NCBI RefSeq assembly: GCF_001640805.2
Contig: NC_066848.1
Location: 7,703,526 to 7,767,525, forward strand
Direction of reading: 5' to 3'
Origin: Lates calcarifer
Taxonomy: Eukaryota > Chordata > Actinopteri > Centropomidae
DNA: 64,000 bases
The translations under genes and the position numbers were made by a program. Below the pieces are notes generated by a model. It was not told the DNA's origin, did no database searches, and was given only the letters and a program-made list of their open reading frames with translations. Below, piece by piece: positions 53,901 to 64,000 of this stretch; position 1 is the stretch's first letter, and each line of letters starts with the position of its first letter.

Positions 53901-56088
53901 GACTCAGACATCTCTACTATTGTAGTGCCCATGGCACAGCACAGGGGCTTTCCCGGGGAGACAACATGTGGAGTCACTTCACCGGTTGTGTAATCTAATG
54001 ATTGTTCCCTTGGTGTGCCTAATCTAAATCTGAGTGTGTGTTTTTGTGTATGTGCTAGAGTATTGACACATGGAACAGTGCTGTACACCGTACACACTGG
54101 CTGAACTGAATTTGAATTTGTGCACATGTGAGGAATGTGCTAGGCTGTTCATTTGTTCCATTTATTAAATTGTTCATTTGCCATTTTGTTGTTTTGGATC
54201 ACCCATCCCACAAAATATCATAGATTTTGTCTGTTCAAAGTCAGAATTTGTCTACTGATGGTATAGAACATCATCTGTTCCGGGCAATATGTTGATCTTC
54301 ATGTATGAAGCATTTTTGCTGCAATAAATGTGCATGAAAATTTTAAAACTCCCCTGCCATGTATGTCTATACCAGATGTTCATTCTTGTGTGATAAATCC
54401 AAATGATAACCCTCCATTTTCAATCAAGCAGATCCCATTAGTACAGAGTGCGATAAGTGTAGCTAAGCCCCAATGTGATTGCAGGGATTTGAGCTTTGGC
54501 AACAATAATTAGAGATGATTACCATGTAGTCACACAGGCGACATCCTCTCATCCTTTACTTCGAGTCAGGAGACCACGGCTTGCTTCCTTTGTTGAATCC
54601 TCTCTGTAGCACAATAAGATAAAGCTTCACTGAGATTACTTTCATGTCCAATTTTCTTTCCCCTAAGATCATTGGCTGAAAATGTGTTTGTTGTTGCTCT
54701 CATTGTTTTTGTGTTGTATTTGCACCGAGACAGGATGGGACAAAACATCTCTATTCCATCCTTCTCCTGTGCCCTTTTTCTGTTCTATCTTATTCTCTTT
54801 AAATTTCCTCCTCATTTTTTTAAAATCTCAACAGAATACTCTTTCTCTATTCTTTTCCTCATTTTCTGTAGCCTGCACTTCAAGGTCTGGGGAATCCACA
54901 GTGTCCTCTTGTCTTTCTTTTTTTCAGTTTAAACATCATCTTTAAGATATACATCCTGCTAAAGGCAAAGAAAACAAACAATACACAGGTCATAAATCAG
55001 TAACTGAGAGGTACTATGAACAGTATATTGGATGGTATGTGCATGGCTTAGAGAGAGAAGATTGAAATTGATTGTTAATGGTTAAGATCTTCATCCTGTA
55101 GCCGTGTAGTGGTTATTGATTAGCCTCTGTATTTGTGCCCCTGGGATGCTTTGACTACGGATGTCTTCTCACATAAACTCTTGTATTATATTTGTGTTTC
55201 TTATTTACAGTTTCACTTTACTGTGTTGAGATACGTTCATGCTCATCCAAACATATGTGGCAAGTACAGTATGTGCACATAAACACAGGAGTACACAAAC
55301 ATTGGAGATGCCCAAAGAAAATCCCATTATAAAAAATCATGTCTTCATCCTGTGAGAGATCCTTGTGTGAGCGATCAATACAAACCAGTGGTTAAGCCTT
55401 TACACACTCGCTCAGAGCACAACAGGGCAGACAGAAAGCACTGAAATAAAGAATGGGAATCAGGGTAAAAATGAGGTAATCTGAGTGGCCTTTTTACAAC
55501 TATATCCGGAGAAAAGGAAAACTATTCCACTGCTGTGGTTTTCCAAAGGATTCTGATAAATTGCCAGAGAAAAAAAAGCCCAGAGAAAGTCAGTGAGTGT
55601 GCATTATCCAAAGGCCAGTGAGCACGTTTAGGGAGTAAATGCCATGTGTAAATGGCTCTACCAGGCGCCCCTGTACTTCTGCCATGCCATTTTAGCTCTA
55701 AGGGGGGTGGAGAGGAAATGAGCTTTTATTCCCCCCCCCAGGCCATCAGAGGTTGGAAGATTGGTCTGGTGGCTGCATGACTGACAACTTAGTGGGCTTA
55801 CCCAGCAGACTGCAAGACAGCCTAAAGGAATGAGCGGTGTTGGTACTAATAGCTCAAGTGGATGTACTGTTGTTGACTGAATGTTTGCTGCTGACATTTA
55901 CTTGTATCTGGATGCCTGTATGCAAACAGTGCCAGAAACAATTTAGATTACTGTCCAGTCATTTCAGAATCTTGGGGTGTGGAGTTAGAAACAAGTGAGA
56001 TTACCAGCTCTCATTATCATCTCTGCTTGACACTCACAGCTCGAGGCAACTTTAGTTGATTCTGTCTGTATAAGCTGCTGGAAACTTA
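45000..56088. other. Gene-poor sequence, part 4
   Basis: No gene recognised. TG-type simple sequence is frequent (45950, 48480, 50084-50112, 50836-50910), and 52268-52300 is CT-rich. A 14-base unit, CTGAATGTTTTCTG, is tandemly repeated at 50379-50392 and 50394-50407. The 141-residue frame on the - strand at 45617-46042 resembles no protein I know and looks like chance. Confidence 0.5.
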
Positions 56089-56147
56089 ATTTCCCTGAGG
56101 GAGTCATCCCAAGGGATCAATAAAGTCTAGTCTAAGTCTAAGTCTAG
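56089..56147 (+). mobile_element. Fossil LINE-like 3' tail, + orientation
   Basis: The segment AATTTCCCTGAGGGAGTCAT continues into a GATCAATAAAGT core and a TCTAGTCTAAG tandem tail. This resembles the conserved 3' end of non-LTR retrotransposons common in fish, in which a short G/C hairpin precedes AATAAAG and a simple-repeat tail. Only the terminal part is evident and no reverse-transcriptase frame is left, so it is a 5'-truncated dead copy. The exact family was not determined. Confidence 0.6.
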
Positions 56148-56300
56148 CGTAACACATCAGAATCTTTGATTGAACTGTCAGTGGTCAATGTCATTGTGGG
56201 TAATGTAGGCACCATGTTTTGACAAAGAAGAAGGTGTGGAATTAACACTAACTGCTACAGTTGATCAGTATATTTGGAACATTGGCTAACACTGGCATTT

Positions 56301-56353
56301 AAGATAAGATAAGATAATCCTTTATTAGTCCCACAACAGGGAAGTTGAAATTT
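56301..56353 (-). mobile_element. Fossil LINE-like 3' tail, - orientation
   Basis: Read on the - strand, AAATTTCAACTTCCCTGTTG is followed by GGGACTAATAAAGGATTATC and then repeated TTATC units. This is the same kind of fish LINE terminus as at 56089-56147 but on the opposite strand. The element body would extend to higher coordinates, perhaps to about 56480, but I see no coding sequence in it. Confidence 0.65.
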
Positions 56354-59300
56354 AGTGCAAAGCATGGCTATGTCTAAGTACAGTCTCATCTAGCCACTAG
56401 CCTCGCTGTAGAATCTGAAAATGTTATATAAGCACAACACTAAATCAGAGGAGTACTCTTTTAAGATAAATACATTCTATGGTAAGAGCAGCAGCAGCAT
56501 TGCCATAAATGATAACAGCATGGCAGTACACAGAGAAATGTTGGTCTGGTTGTTGGATCACCTGGTTAATGCTGCAAATAGAATAAATATAAACACACTG
56601 CATCTGCTCAGTCAGTGATATTTTACACTGGTACAGTGATGTCTTGGTGATACAAATCAGGTGTCTTGCTGGCTTTGCTGTACCTTGTGTCCTTGTAAAA
56701 AGATTCCACCAAACAATCAGCAGGAGATGTGGAAGGAGCCACACTTAGCCCAGTTCCTTGTTAGGAAACACTGTCACCTGCCACAAGTGTACTTTTCAGC
56801 TTACAGATTTAGTTAAAGCTATAGTAGAGAAACAAAGAAATTGATAGTAACAGACAACCTCTTAAACTACAGCCAGCATGAGACAAGAGAATCCTCTTTA
56901 TCTGTACAGATCTGGACTGGCAGAGCTCCAGCCTTGATAAACCACAGCCATCCTTCTCTCTGTATTTCACAGGCCAGTGACCAGCCACCACTTTCATCTG
57001 TGAAAACAGCTGCTATCTGTTCCCTCATTCCACACTTCCTCATCCACGACCCCATTCTCTCCGTATATAATACTCCCCTCTCCAAAGTGCGAGGTGTAGC
57101 TTCCCTCTCCAACAGCTCGTTTATCATGAGGAGGGGGATACCTCCTTTCTGCAGGCTTCCCAGGAGAGGAGGGGGGGAATGGAGAGAAGAAATGTTGATG
57201 GCTGGATGGTGGACTTCCAATTCAGGGTGGCTGCGGTTTAGCAATATAAGGAAGGCAGAGACTGATGAGGGGTTTGTATATCTTAGTAAGGGTGATGCAT
57301 CTCACAGTATTTTGTAGAGGGAATACAAATCCAGAAATGCCAGATTTATGATTCTCCAAAGATACACATAAAGTTACTGTGGGTCCATGCAGAAAAAAAG
57401 TGTTATAGAAATCCACAGGAAGTAGACTGGAAACAAACAAAAGTGTCACATGATAGATAATATGTGTGTGTTTGTGAATTATTTGGATCCATTTGCATCA
57501 TCATTACTTTTTTTTTTTTTTTTTGCTTGATTGTATTTTTAGTATTTGTTTATTTTGTTTTTTATTCTTTGCATGTATTTTTGTTTTGTATTCATTTTCC
57601 TTGCTTGTGTATTGGTTGGTGTATTGTACACGACCCTGTCTTCATAGCGCACTCTCACTTAATGACTTGATTGCCAACACCTGTGCCCCCCCCCAATTGA
57701 TTTGACAGGCATTTTTCAAGTACCAATCACTGCAGGGCCCACAGTGGCTGCAGGCCTATGAGAAAGCTGGAGAGGCGGACTTTAGGTACTATATCGTTGA
57801 AGTCAGCAGCAGTTTTCACGAAGCATTATCTTAACACTATTAGTTTAAAGTTTCCCTGAGCGTTTTAAGTCCTTACATCTGATATGCTCGCTAGGAAATA
57901 GTTTACTCATTTTGCAGACATGGAGCAACATTAACATTTATTTGGAGCCATGTGTCTGACCTCCTCCTGAGAAATGTAAGTTTTGGTCTCTACATGCTAT
58001 CAAGAAAAATATCTAGCTCTTTAACTTGATGCTTAATACTAAACGTCATTCAGTCTGTTGGGTGTTTGGTGCGGAACAGTTGTTGAACATTGGGTATGTT
58101 TGATGTATCAGATGTTTTTTATTTGTTTTTTAATTTTAATTATCTTTTTTGCTGATAGCTGCTGCTGGAAACATTGTTGCTGTGAGCAGTGACACTGAAC
58201 AAAAGTTGCAAAAATAAATGAATAAAAATAAAAAATACAATTTTGCAGGCCATAGAACCAAAATAGAGGGCTAACAGAAGCTAGATTTATAAAGCTGTAA
58301 CTGGTAGCTACTGCCCTGTTGATATAAAGAATGAACTCACCAATGTGTTGACATATAATAAAATATAGTGGAAATGCTAACCAATTCAAGGAGGAAATTA
58401 AGCATGTTTGGACTACAGTAAGTATTCATACTTACTCTAGCACAAATTATTTCTCTGTCAGATTTTACTTCTGACACCTGCTGTTGGACTAAATGCTTAA
58501 CAGTTTTCAATAATTTGATACTAGCAGTCCATATGCAGATCAACCTCTTTGCTACTCTGTTTTTGGTCTTGCCTCCTCCTTGTCCATTTACGGTCTGAAC
58601 CGTATGTCTCTCACCTTTTTTGTGTGTGGGAGCATTTTTCACAAAATTGAGCATAGATTGGAGAAATCCAGACTGAGTGCAAAAGGAATAATGTTCACCA
58701 CAAACTGATGCCAACCTGTGTCTGAAATACATAGAAGGCGAATATTTCATCTCCCTCCCCTCTGCTGTTTAAGCTTGTCCTGTGTGAAATATTATCAGAA
58801 AGTCACCTCTTGCCTCTTCTGGTGTTCTCTCCTTGTCTTTTGTCTGTCATTCATTCATAACCTCAAATTCTGCCCCCTCATGCGTCCTGACATGCTCCTT
58901 TCCCTTTAGCTCCTGCTTTCCAATTTCCCTCTCAACCCTCCTGACTCCTGCTTTCTGTCACTATTCTCTTTCATTTGCTCATTCCTATTCTCCTTTCTCC
59001 CCTGCCTGTTCTTCTGTCTGTCAGCGTCAGACCCAGGGTCAGCACTAAAGGGAATGCTGTTCGGCTGTAGATGAAACTAACTCAATTATGAGGTCTTGCC
59101 TCTCTGTATTTGAAGCTCTGCCCTATCTGTATAATTCTTAAATGCCCTTTTATTTTGTGTCTTTCTTGTTTAATTTGTTTAGTCTTCCTCTTAATGCACT
59201 GTGATACAGGGAAAGGATCACATTTAAATGTTGTTTTAAAATTAAATTGTTTTGGAAATTAAAGTTTTGCCCCGCAGGAATTTGGAGTGATTCCAGAGCA

Positions 59301-62300
59301 TGAATAAAGCTGCTTTAATGCACCAAACTAAGTTAAATGTGTCTCCATGGACGTTTAATTTAAGACTTCTGATTCTAGTAGTGTAGGAGAAATGGAATGA
59401 GCTTGAGTTCATTTGAAAGCCACACCTTATCTTCTGTAGTGGATGGTCACCTCAACATTTCCGTAAAAATAGCATTGTATTCCATTATTTTGCCGTCATT
59501 CACTGAAATATTTTCAGATAGCAGCCAGAATACTTATGAGCCAGCTGATTTACTGCAGCCAGGGGACTAAATATAAATTGCTGCAAAGCACTACTGCTGC
59601 ACCATTAGCTGAGCTATGATTAAACACTACTCCTACCAGTCATTGTTTACACACATAGATTTATATCTCTTATTAGTATGAATAACTTTTGTTTAGTGAA
59701 AAAGTGAGACTTGCAAAACCCCAGTGACTTATTAGAAAAGAAATGTGAGAGAAACAAGAGAAAAATGTAAGGTTTTAGACATGCTTGAGGAATTATTGAA
59801 TAGCCCCATCCCACCTCAACCCCATACACCTTTACGATGTTGGAATTTTAACGATTTTTATGAGTTTCTGAAGCCAGAAATCCAACAAGCATGCCCACTT
59901 CAGACAGGATTTGGCTAGGTGTGAACTTCTCTCAAGCTCTCTTCTTCATTCTTCATAGAACCACTTCTGTCACGTTTCCTGTGTACAGACAAGTGCAACA
60001 CCATGATCACCTCGGAGCAGATAACGTCCGAAAGTGTGTGCCTTCAAGTGTGTGCCTTCAAGTGTGGCCATTTGGAACAGGTATGAACACTTGATGCACT
60101 AGACATGGTTAGAGGACACTTTGTTTGAACTAATTCATTTCAAGCACACCCCAGCCTGTTCATGTGAAAGAAGGGACTGGAAACCTAAAATATGGTAAAT
60201 GTGTAAAGGTCATGTTTGTCTTTTCCTGAGGACCAGGAAAGTACCTTCTGTATTCCGGCGCAAAAACATAAGATATGGTAAGTCATGAGATCAGATTGGA
60301 GAATATTAACTGTTACTGCATACTACAACCATAAAGACTTTTTTCAAATAAATGTGACAGCTTAGATTATACAAAGATTTTCATTGTCTACGTAGTATAT
60401 AGACTACCAATTGCACAAAACCCATATATAAGTAAAGTCCAGTCTATTAAAACAAAATTTACTTTGAAAATGCAAAAGTTTTTAAGTTTCTGACTATTAA
60501 TCTTGATAATATATTGAAATGTAATCTTCTAAACAACATAGCACAGAATTATTGTACTTATACAAGTAAATTAAAGTCTTGTTCTTTAGTGTAATTTGTA
60601 ATCTTTTCCCGGTTAAGCCCTGACTTAATCTTGTGTCTGTTCAACCCGCACATACTTCAGCCACAGTCATGGCTCTGTTCCACTGCTGCGCACTGTTTGA
60701 GTTTGACCTTCAGCTTCACTGCAAGCAGGGAAGTAGCTGTGCCCTGCCCTCAGTCACAGAGGGGGGATTAATCTACACACCTTCATGACTGATGTCACAC
60801 TAGATTAAAGAATTTCATCCGCTGCATCCTTTCCTCCCCTTATCCCTTCTTTTTCTGTTACTGAGGTAGAGGGTGAGGAACTTCAGTCACCCTGGGATTA
60901 GAGGGGCAGTCTTCATTATGTAATGCGTGCACCTGCGTGTGTGCGAGTACGTGTGTGAATATTCGTGAGTGCATGTGTGTATCTGTCTTACACAGGTCTT
61001 TGGACGTTAAGTGTCTGTTAGCTAAATACTGTACTGTATATACTGTATGTGTCTGAATGTGTGCGCAGGTGTGCCCTAGCAAATCTAATCCTCCAGAGAA
61101 AACTCTATGAAGGTCTGATTTATTTGTGGAGTAGATTCATCTTCTGGATGGCACATCTGCTTCTCTGCCTAGGGCACTGGGCACACTCTAGATTTGTTGG
61201 CCCTGTGCTTTGCAAACACAATGAGTATGCAAGTTCAGTGCCTAACAGCAATTGCAGGTTTATTGATACACAGCAACCTGGCTTGCCTCAAACCTTTCCA
61301 GTGTGGGTGAGCCTGAACCTGACTCATCAATATTTACTAAATATAGAACCAGCAATCCATAATCTAGCAAATACTGAACATAAACTGAGGCTTTAAACCC
61401 TCAGGATCTTCTGAGTATTAGTAAATAATTTCAGAGTGGAAAGTCGCTGTTTCCTCTTGCCTGATATTTCAGTTACACAACAGACATGTCTCCAATTTAC
61501 AACCGATGATGATTGTCTTGTGAGTGTGTGGGAATGCCTGCGTGTATGTGTCACTCTGAGTGCTGTTGCTTGTTTGCGTGGGGGATCTTTTCTGACACAT
61601 TTCTCGTGCTGTCAAAGCATATTGTGTGTGAGTGATTACCTGTCATCGCAAGCCTTGAGCCCTGCTTACTCCCCAGTCACACCATTGCTGTTGCTTTTCC
61701 ATTGTTCTCCCCCTCCGTCTTTCTTTGTAACCCCTGCCTGCCCTCTTTCTCTCCTTTTTGTTCTCTCTCTCTTGTTCTCATTTTCTCCTTTTGCTATGAA
61801 TCTGTGTATTCTGCCAGAAAGGTGATATCAAGGTCTGGAGGTTGGCGGTTCCTTTGATCTGTTTATTTTATTTATTTTTTTCATTTTTATTTTACCCAAA
61901 GGCATTGAGCCATGAAACTACCAATGTAGGTCTTCATGAAATTCCTGCCAGGCCTGACTGCAGCTTTCATTTGTAAAAATTGAAGACATGTAACAACCGG
62001 GTCCAGAGGTTGTCGCTGATGACAGGTCCACTGGCAGTCTCCCTTCACATGGGCTGTGCATATTACTGCCTGAAAACCAGCCCAGTGGTGTTTTTGTGTT
62101 TGTTTGGGGCATCAGGGGCAGACTGTGCACAGTGTGGGACAATGGCACTTTGTTCCATTGCCTTTTGAATTGTTCATTTTTATTTTCTTCTTCTATATTT
62201 TCCTCTTGATTTAGTCTGTTTCTTGGTTTTCTGTATTGTCCCCTGACTAGCTGATAATGTGGGGTAGGTGTATATAGTGCACTGAATTTGATTCATGTTT

Positions 62301-63464
62301 TAGATAGTTTTCAATAAAGTGTTTTTTTTTTTTTTTTAAATGTACCTATTTCCCACTTCTCCTTGACTGTATATTTTTCTTGGACAATGCTGTGCAAGTC
62401 TACTGCCTATGTTGTATCTGCATTATGAGAACAAGCTGCCTCTGCTTTGCCTCTCCAATCAGACACAGATATCTGCAGCTAATGGGAGGCAGCGCAGCAG
62501 CATTGGTGTATTGATTATGAGGACCGCCTCTTGCCACAACACTGTTCCTACAAATCCCTTTTTAATGGCTGCTTTGACTAATAATAAGTCTGAATCTCAT
62601 TACTGTGTGTATGTGCATGTGTGTCTGCCTGTACTTTCTAAAGTACAATATCATTATCATGGTAGTCAGAATGGGAATGTTCATTTACCTTTTGGCAAGA
62701 ACAAAACAGTCAGTCTGCCTGTGTGTCTGTAAATGCTTTCAAGGGTTTGACCGTACCATCTGTCAGGTCAACCTCATGCCAGGTGGTAAGAGAGCTGTCT
62801 TTAACAATTGACTGTGTGGGTCTGAATTTGTGACTGACGCCGCCTCTGATGCTCTGTGACATCTTATTGTCTGCTGGGTAAAAAACTGTCCCCATCTGTT
62901 AGTAAGGCTCAGGTCAGTGATTTGCTTAATGCAAAGTTAAGGCCCAGTCTAAGAACATGCTGATGATGTGGGGGAGCCTGTGCTTCATTAAAGACCTAAC
63001 TTTGGCCAATTTCATGCAGCTAGAAAAGACTTGCAGTTCTGGACCAGCAGTTCTACTTAACCTACAGGCAGGAATGTGGGCCTTTTTCACTGAAGACATT
63101 TTAACCTGTAACAGTGGGAAAAGCACAGCCTTAATTATTAAAATCAGCGATGGTTGAATTACATTTAGCTTCAATTTCAGGGTCCTGGTATTGTGCATGC
63201 TGGCTCACTGTCACATTATCATGACTTATGGGGACACTTGGATGTAGACAACAATGCTATCATATATCCTGCACAACACCATCTACTGCATGTTGATGAT
63301 GCTAAAGGGGTATCTCTGGCACGCTAAAAAAGTAACCTGTGGTTAAAAAGTGATGCCAAGGGTTCAACACCAAGCGTCCATATGTTGGGAGTGTTAATGT
63401 AGATGAGATGATGTGTGACATCTTCTTTACAGGCAAAGCGATACAAGTGTTAAAACTGCAGCAG

Positions 63465-63495
<31 letters not shown>

Positions 63496-63877
63496 CTGTT
63501 GCATGTAGGTGGGAACATAAACAGATTTTTATTACTTTATTATCCTAAAAGTGACAAGTAGAACTAATATTGACAATGACAGAACTTTCCTTTGACTGTT
63601 TCATATATCCACAGCCAGGAATCAGCAACAGCATATCTGGTATATATCACAGGTATCTTCATATTTTCCTTTTGTACAGACTGTATATCCCTTGACACAT
63701 TCCTACTTTTGATGCTGGCTTTTCTGTGCTTTACATTGTTGCACTTGAGTAGAATAATATTGATCTTGTCCTCCTTTGTTTTGATTGACTGTACACAGTG
63801 AGGGTCACCATACGGTATACCACACCATACTATCTGTGCTCTTCAATCTGTGTGGCCATGTGGCACTAAGCTGGTGG
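56354..63877. other. Gene-poor sequence, part 5
   Basis: No gene recognised. The + strand frame at 56841-57317 (158 codons) is the longest in the desert; it resembles no family and has no splice or promoter support. T runs occur at 57508-57524, 62322-62337 and 63465-63491. A 14-base tandem unit (AAGTGTGTGCCTTC) lies near 60034-60063. The segment at 63080-63125 feels repeat-derived, but I could not name it. Confidence 0.45.
63465..63491. repeat. T27 homopolymer
   Basis: 27 consecutive T bases followed by AAACC. On the - strand it is an A tail, which can mark the end of a retroposed copy, but no AATAAA or recognisable gene body precedes it. Confidence 0.9.
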
Positions 63878-63937
63878 TTAGGTGACAGAGATGGGGTGAG
63901 CTCCAGTGAAGTATCTCTGTTTGATGATAACTCTGCC
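63878..63937 (-). CDS. Possible terminal exon of a - strand gene (very tentative)
   Basis: On the - strand a pyrimidine-rich acceptor (CTGCTGCTTCCTCCCACAG) precedes 20 codons, GRVIIKQRYFTGAHPISVT and TAA. AATAAA on the same strand occurs about 340 bases further on (near 63538). The frame is also open upstream to the window edge. I do not recognise the peptide, and a short frame like this can occur by chance. Confidence 0.12.
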   Translation of the reverse strand, partial: GRVIIKQRYFTGAHPISVT

Positions 63938-64000
63938 CTGTGGGAGGAAGCAGCAGGATGCCTGAGACAGCTTGGCTCTGGCACTGCTCCCTCTCAACAG

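Noticed and set aside
56841..57317. 158-codon ORF on the + strand
   Set aside because: No recognisable family, no promoter or splice context, and its overlapping - strand frame is almost as long; this is typical of chance in GC-richer sequence.
17073..64000. KCNIP EF-hand or alternative N-terminal exons
   Set aside because: I searched by eye for codons matching the conserved KCNIP N-terminal and EF-hand motifs and found none. The link to KCNIP rests on gene order alone.
1..64000. CRISPR arrays, tRNA, rRNA, microRNA hairpins
   Set aside because: No regularly spaced repeats, no tRNA cloverleaf signals and no known microRNA sequence were recognised.

Overview
The window looks like nuclear DNA from a ray-finned fish, probably a percomorph. 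It is AT-leaning and rich in microsatellites. All introns of the multi-exon gene fit GT-AG, and the two recognisable genes are vertebrate-specific families with fish-like sequences. No bacterial-style operons, CRISPR arrays, phage genes, rRNA or tRNA genes were seen.

The first 17 kb holds the recognisable genes. A 5'-truncated prominin gene, best matched to prominin-2 (prom2), runs on the + strand from 1497 to 9319 in 22 exons. They encode 748 residues: five membrane segments, two large extracellular loops and a short cytosolic tail. The signal peptide and most of the N-terminal ectodomain were not found and probably lie upstream of the window. An intronless gene for HPS6, a BLOC-2 subunit, runs on the - strand from 16651 to 13841. 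The two genes converge and share a 4.5 kb 3' interval, which contains a guanine-rich tract in the sense orientation of hps6.

Upstream of hps6 is a compact CpG-containing promoter (16652-17017). It may be bidirectional: on the + strand it is followed by a short ATG-led open segment ending at a good splice donor (17018-17072).

From 17073 to 64000 (about 47 kb) no gene could be identified. This stretch holds microsatellites, A/T tracts, two fossil LINE-like 3' tails in opposite orientations near 56.1-56.35 kb, and a few weak regulatory-looking sites. From human gene order, where PROM2 sits next to KCNIP3 and HPS6 lies near KCNIP2, I infer that the desert may be the upstream or first-intron territory of a kcnip gene on the + strand whose EF-hand exons lie beyond the window. 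This is a prediction; no KCNIP coding exon was found here.

No new biological system is evident. The most useful points are the prom2-hps6 linkage, a run of seven consecutive phase-0 exons in the second prominin loop, the extended HPS6 C-terminus, and the guanine-rich tract in the hps6 3' flank.
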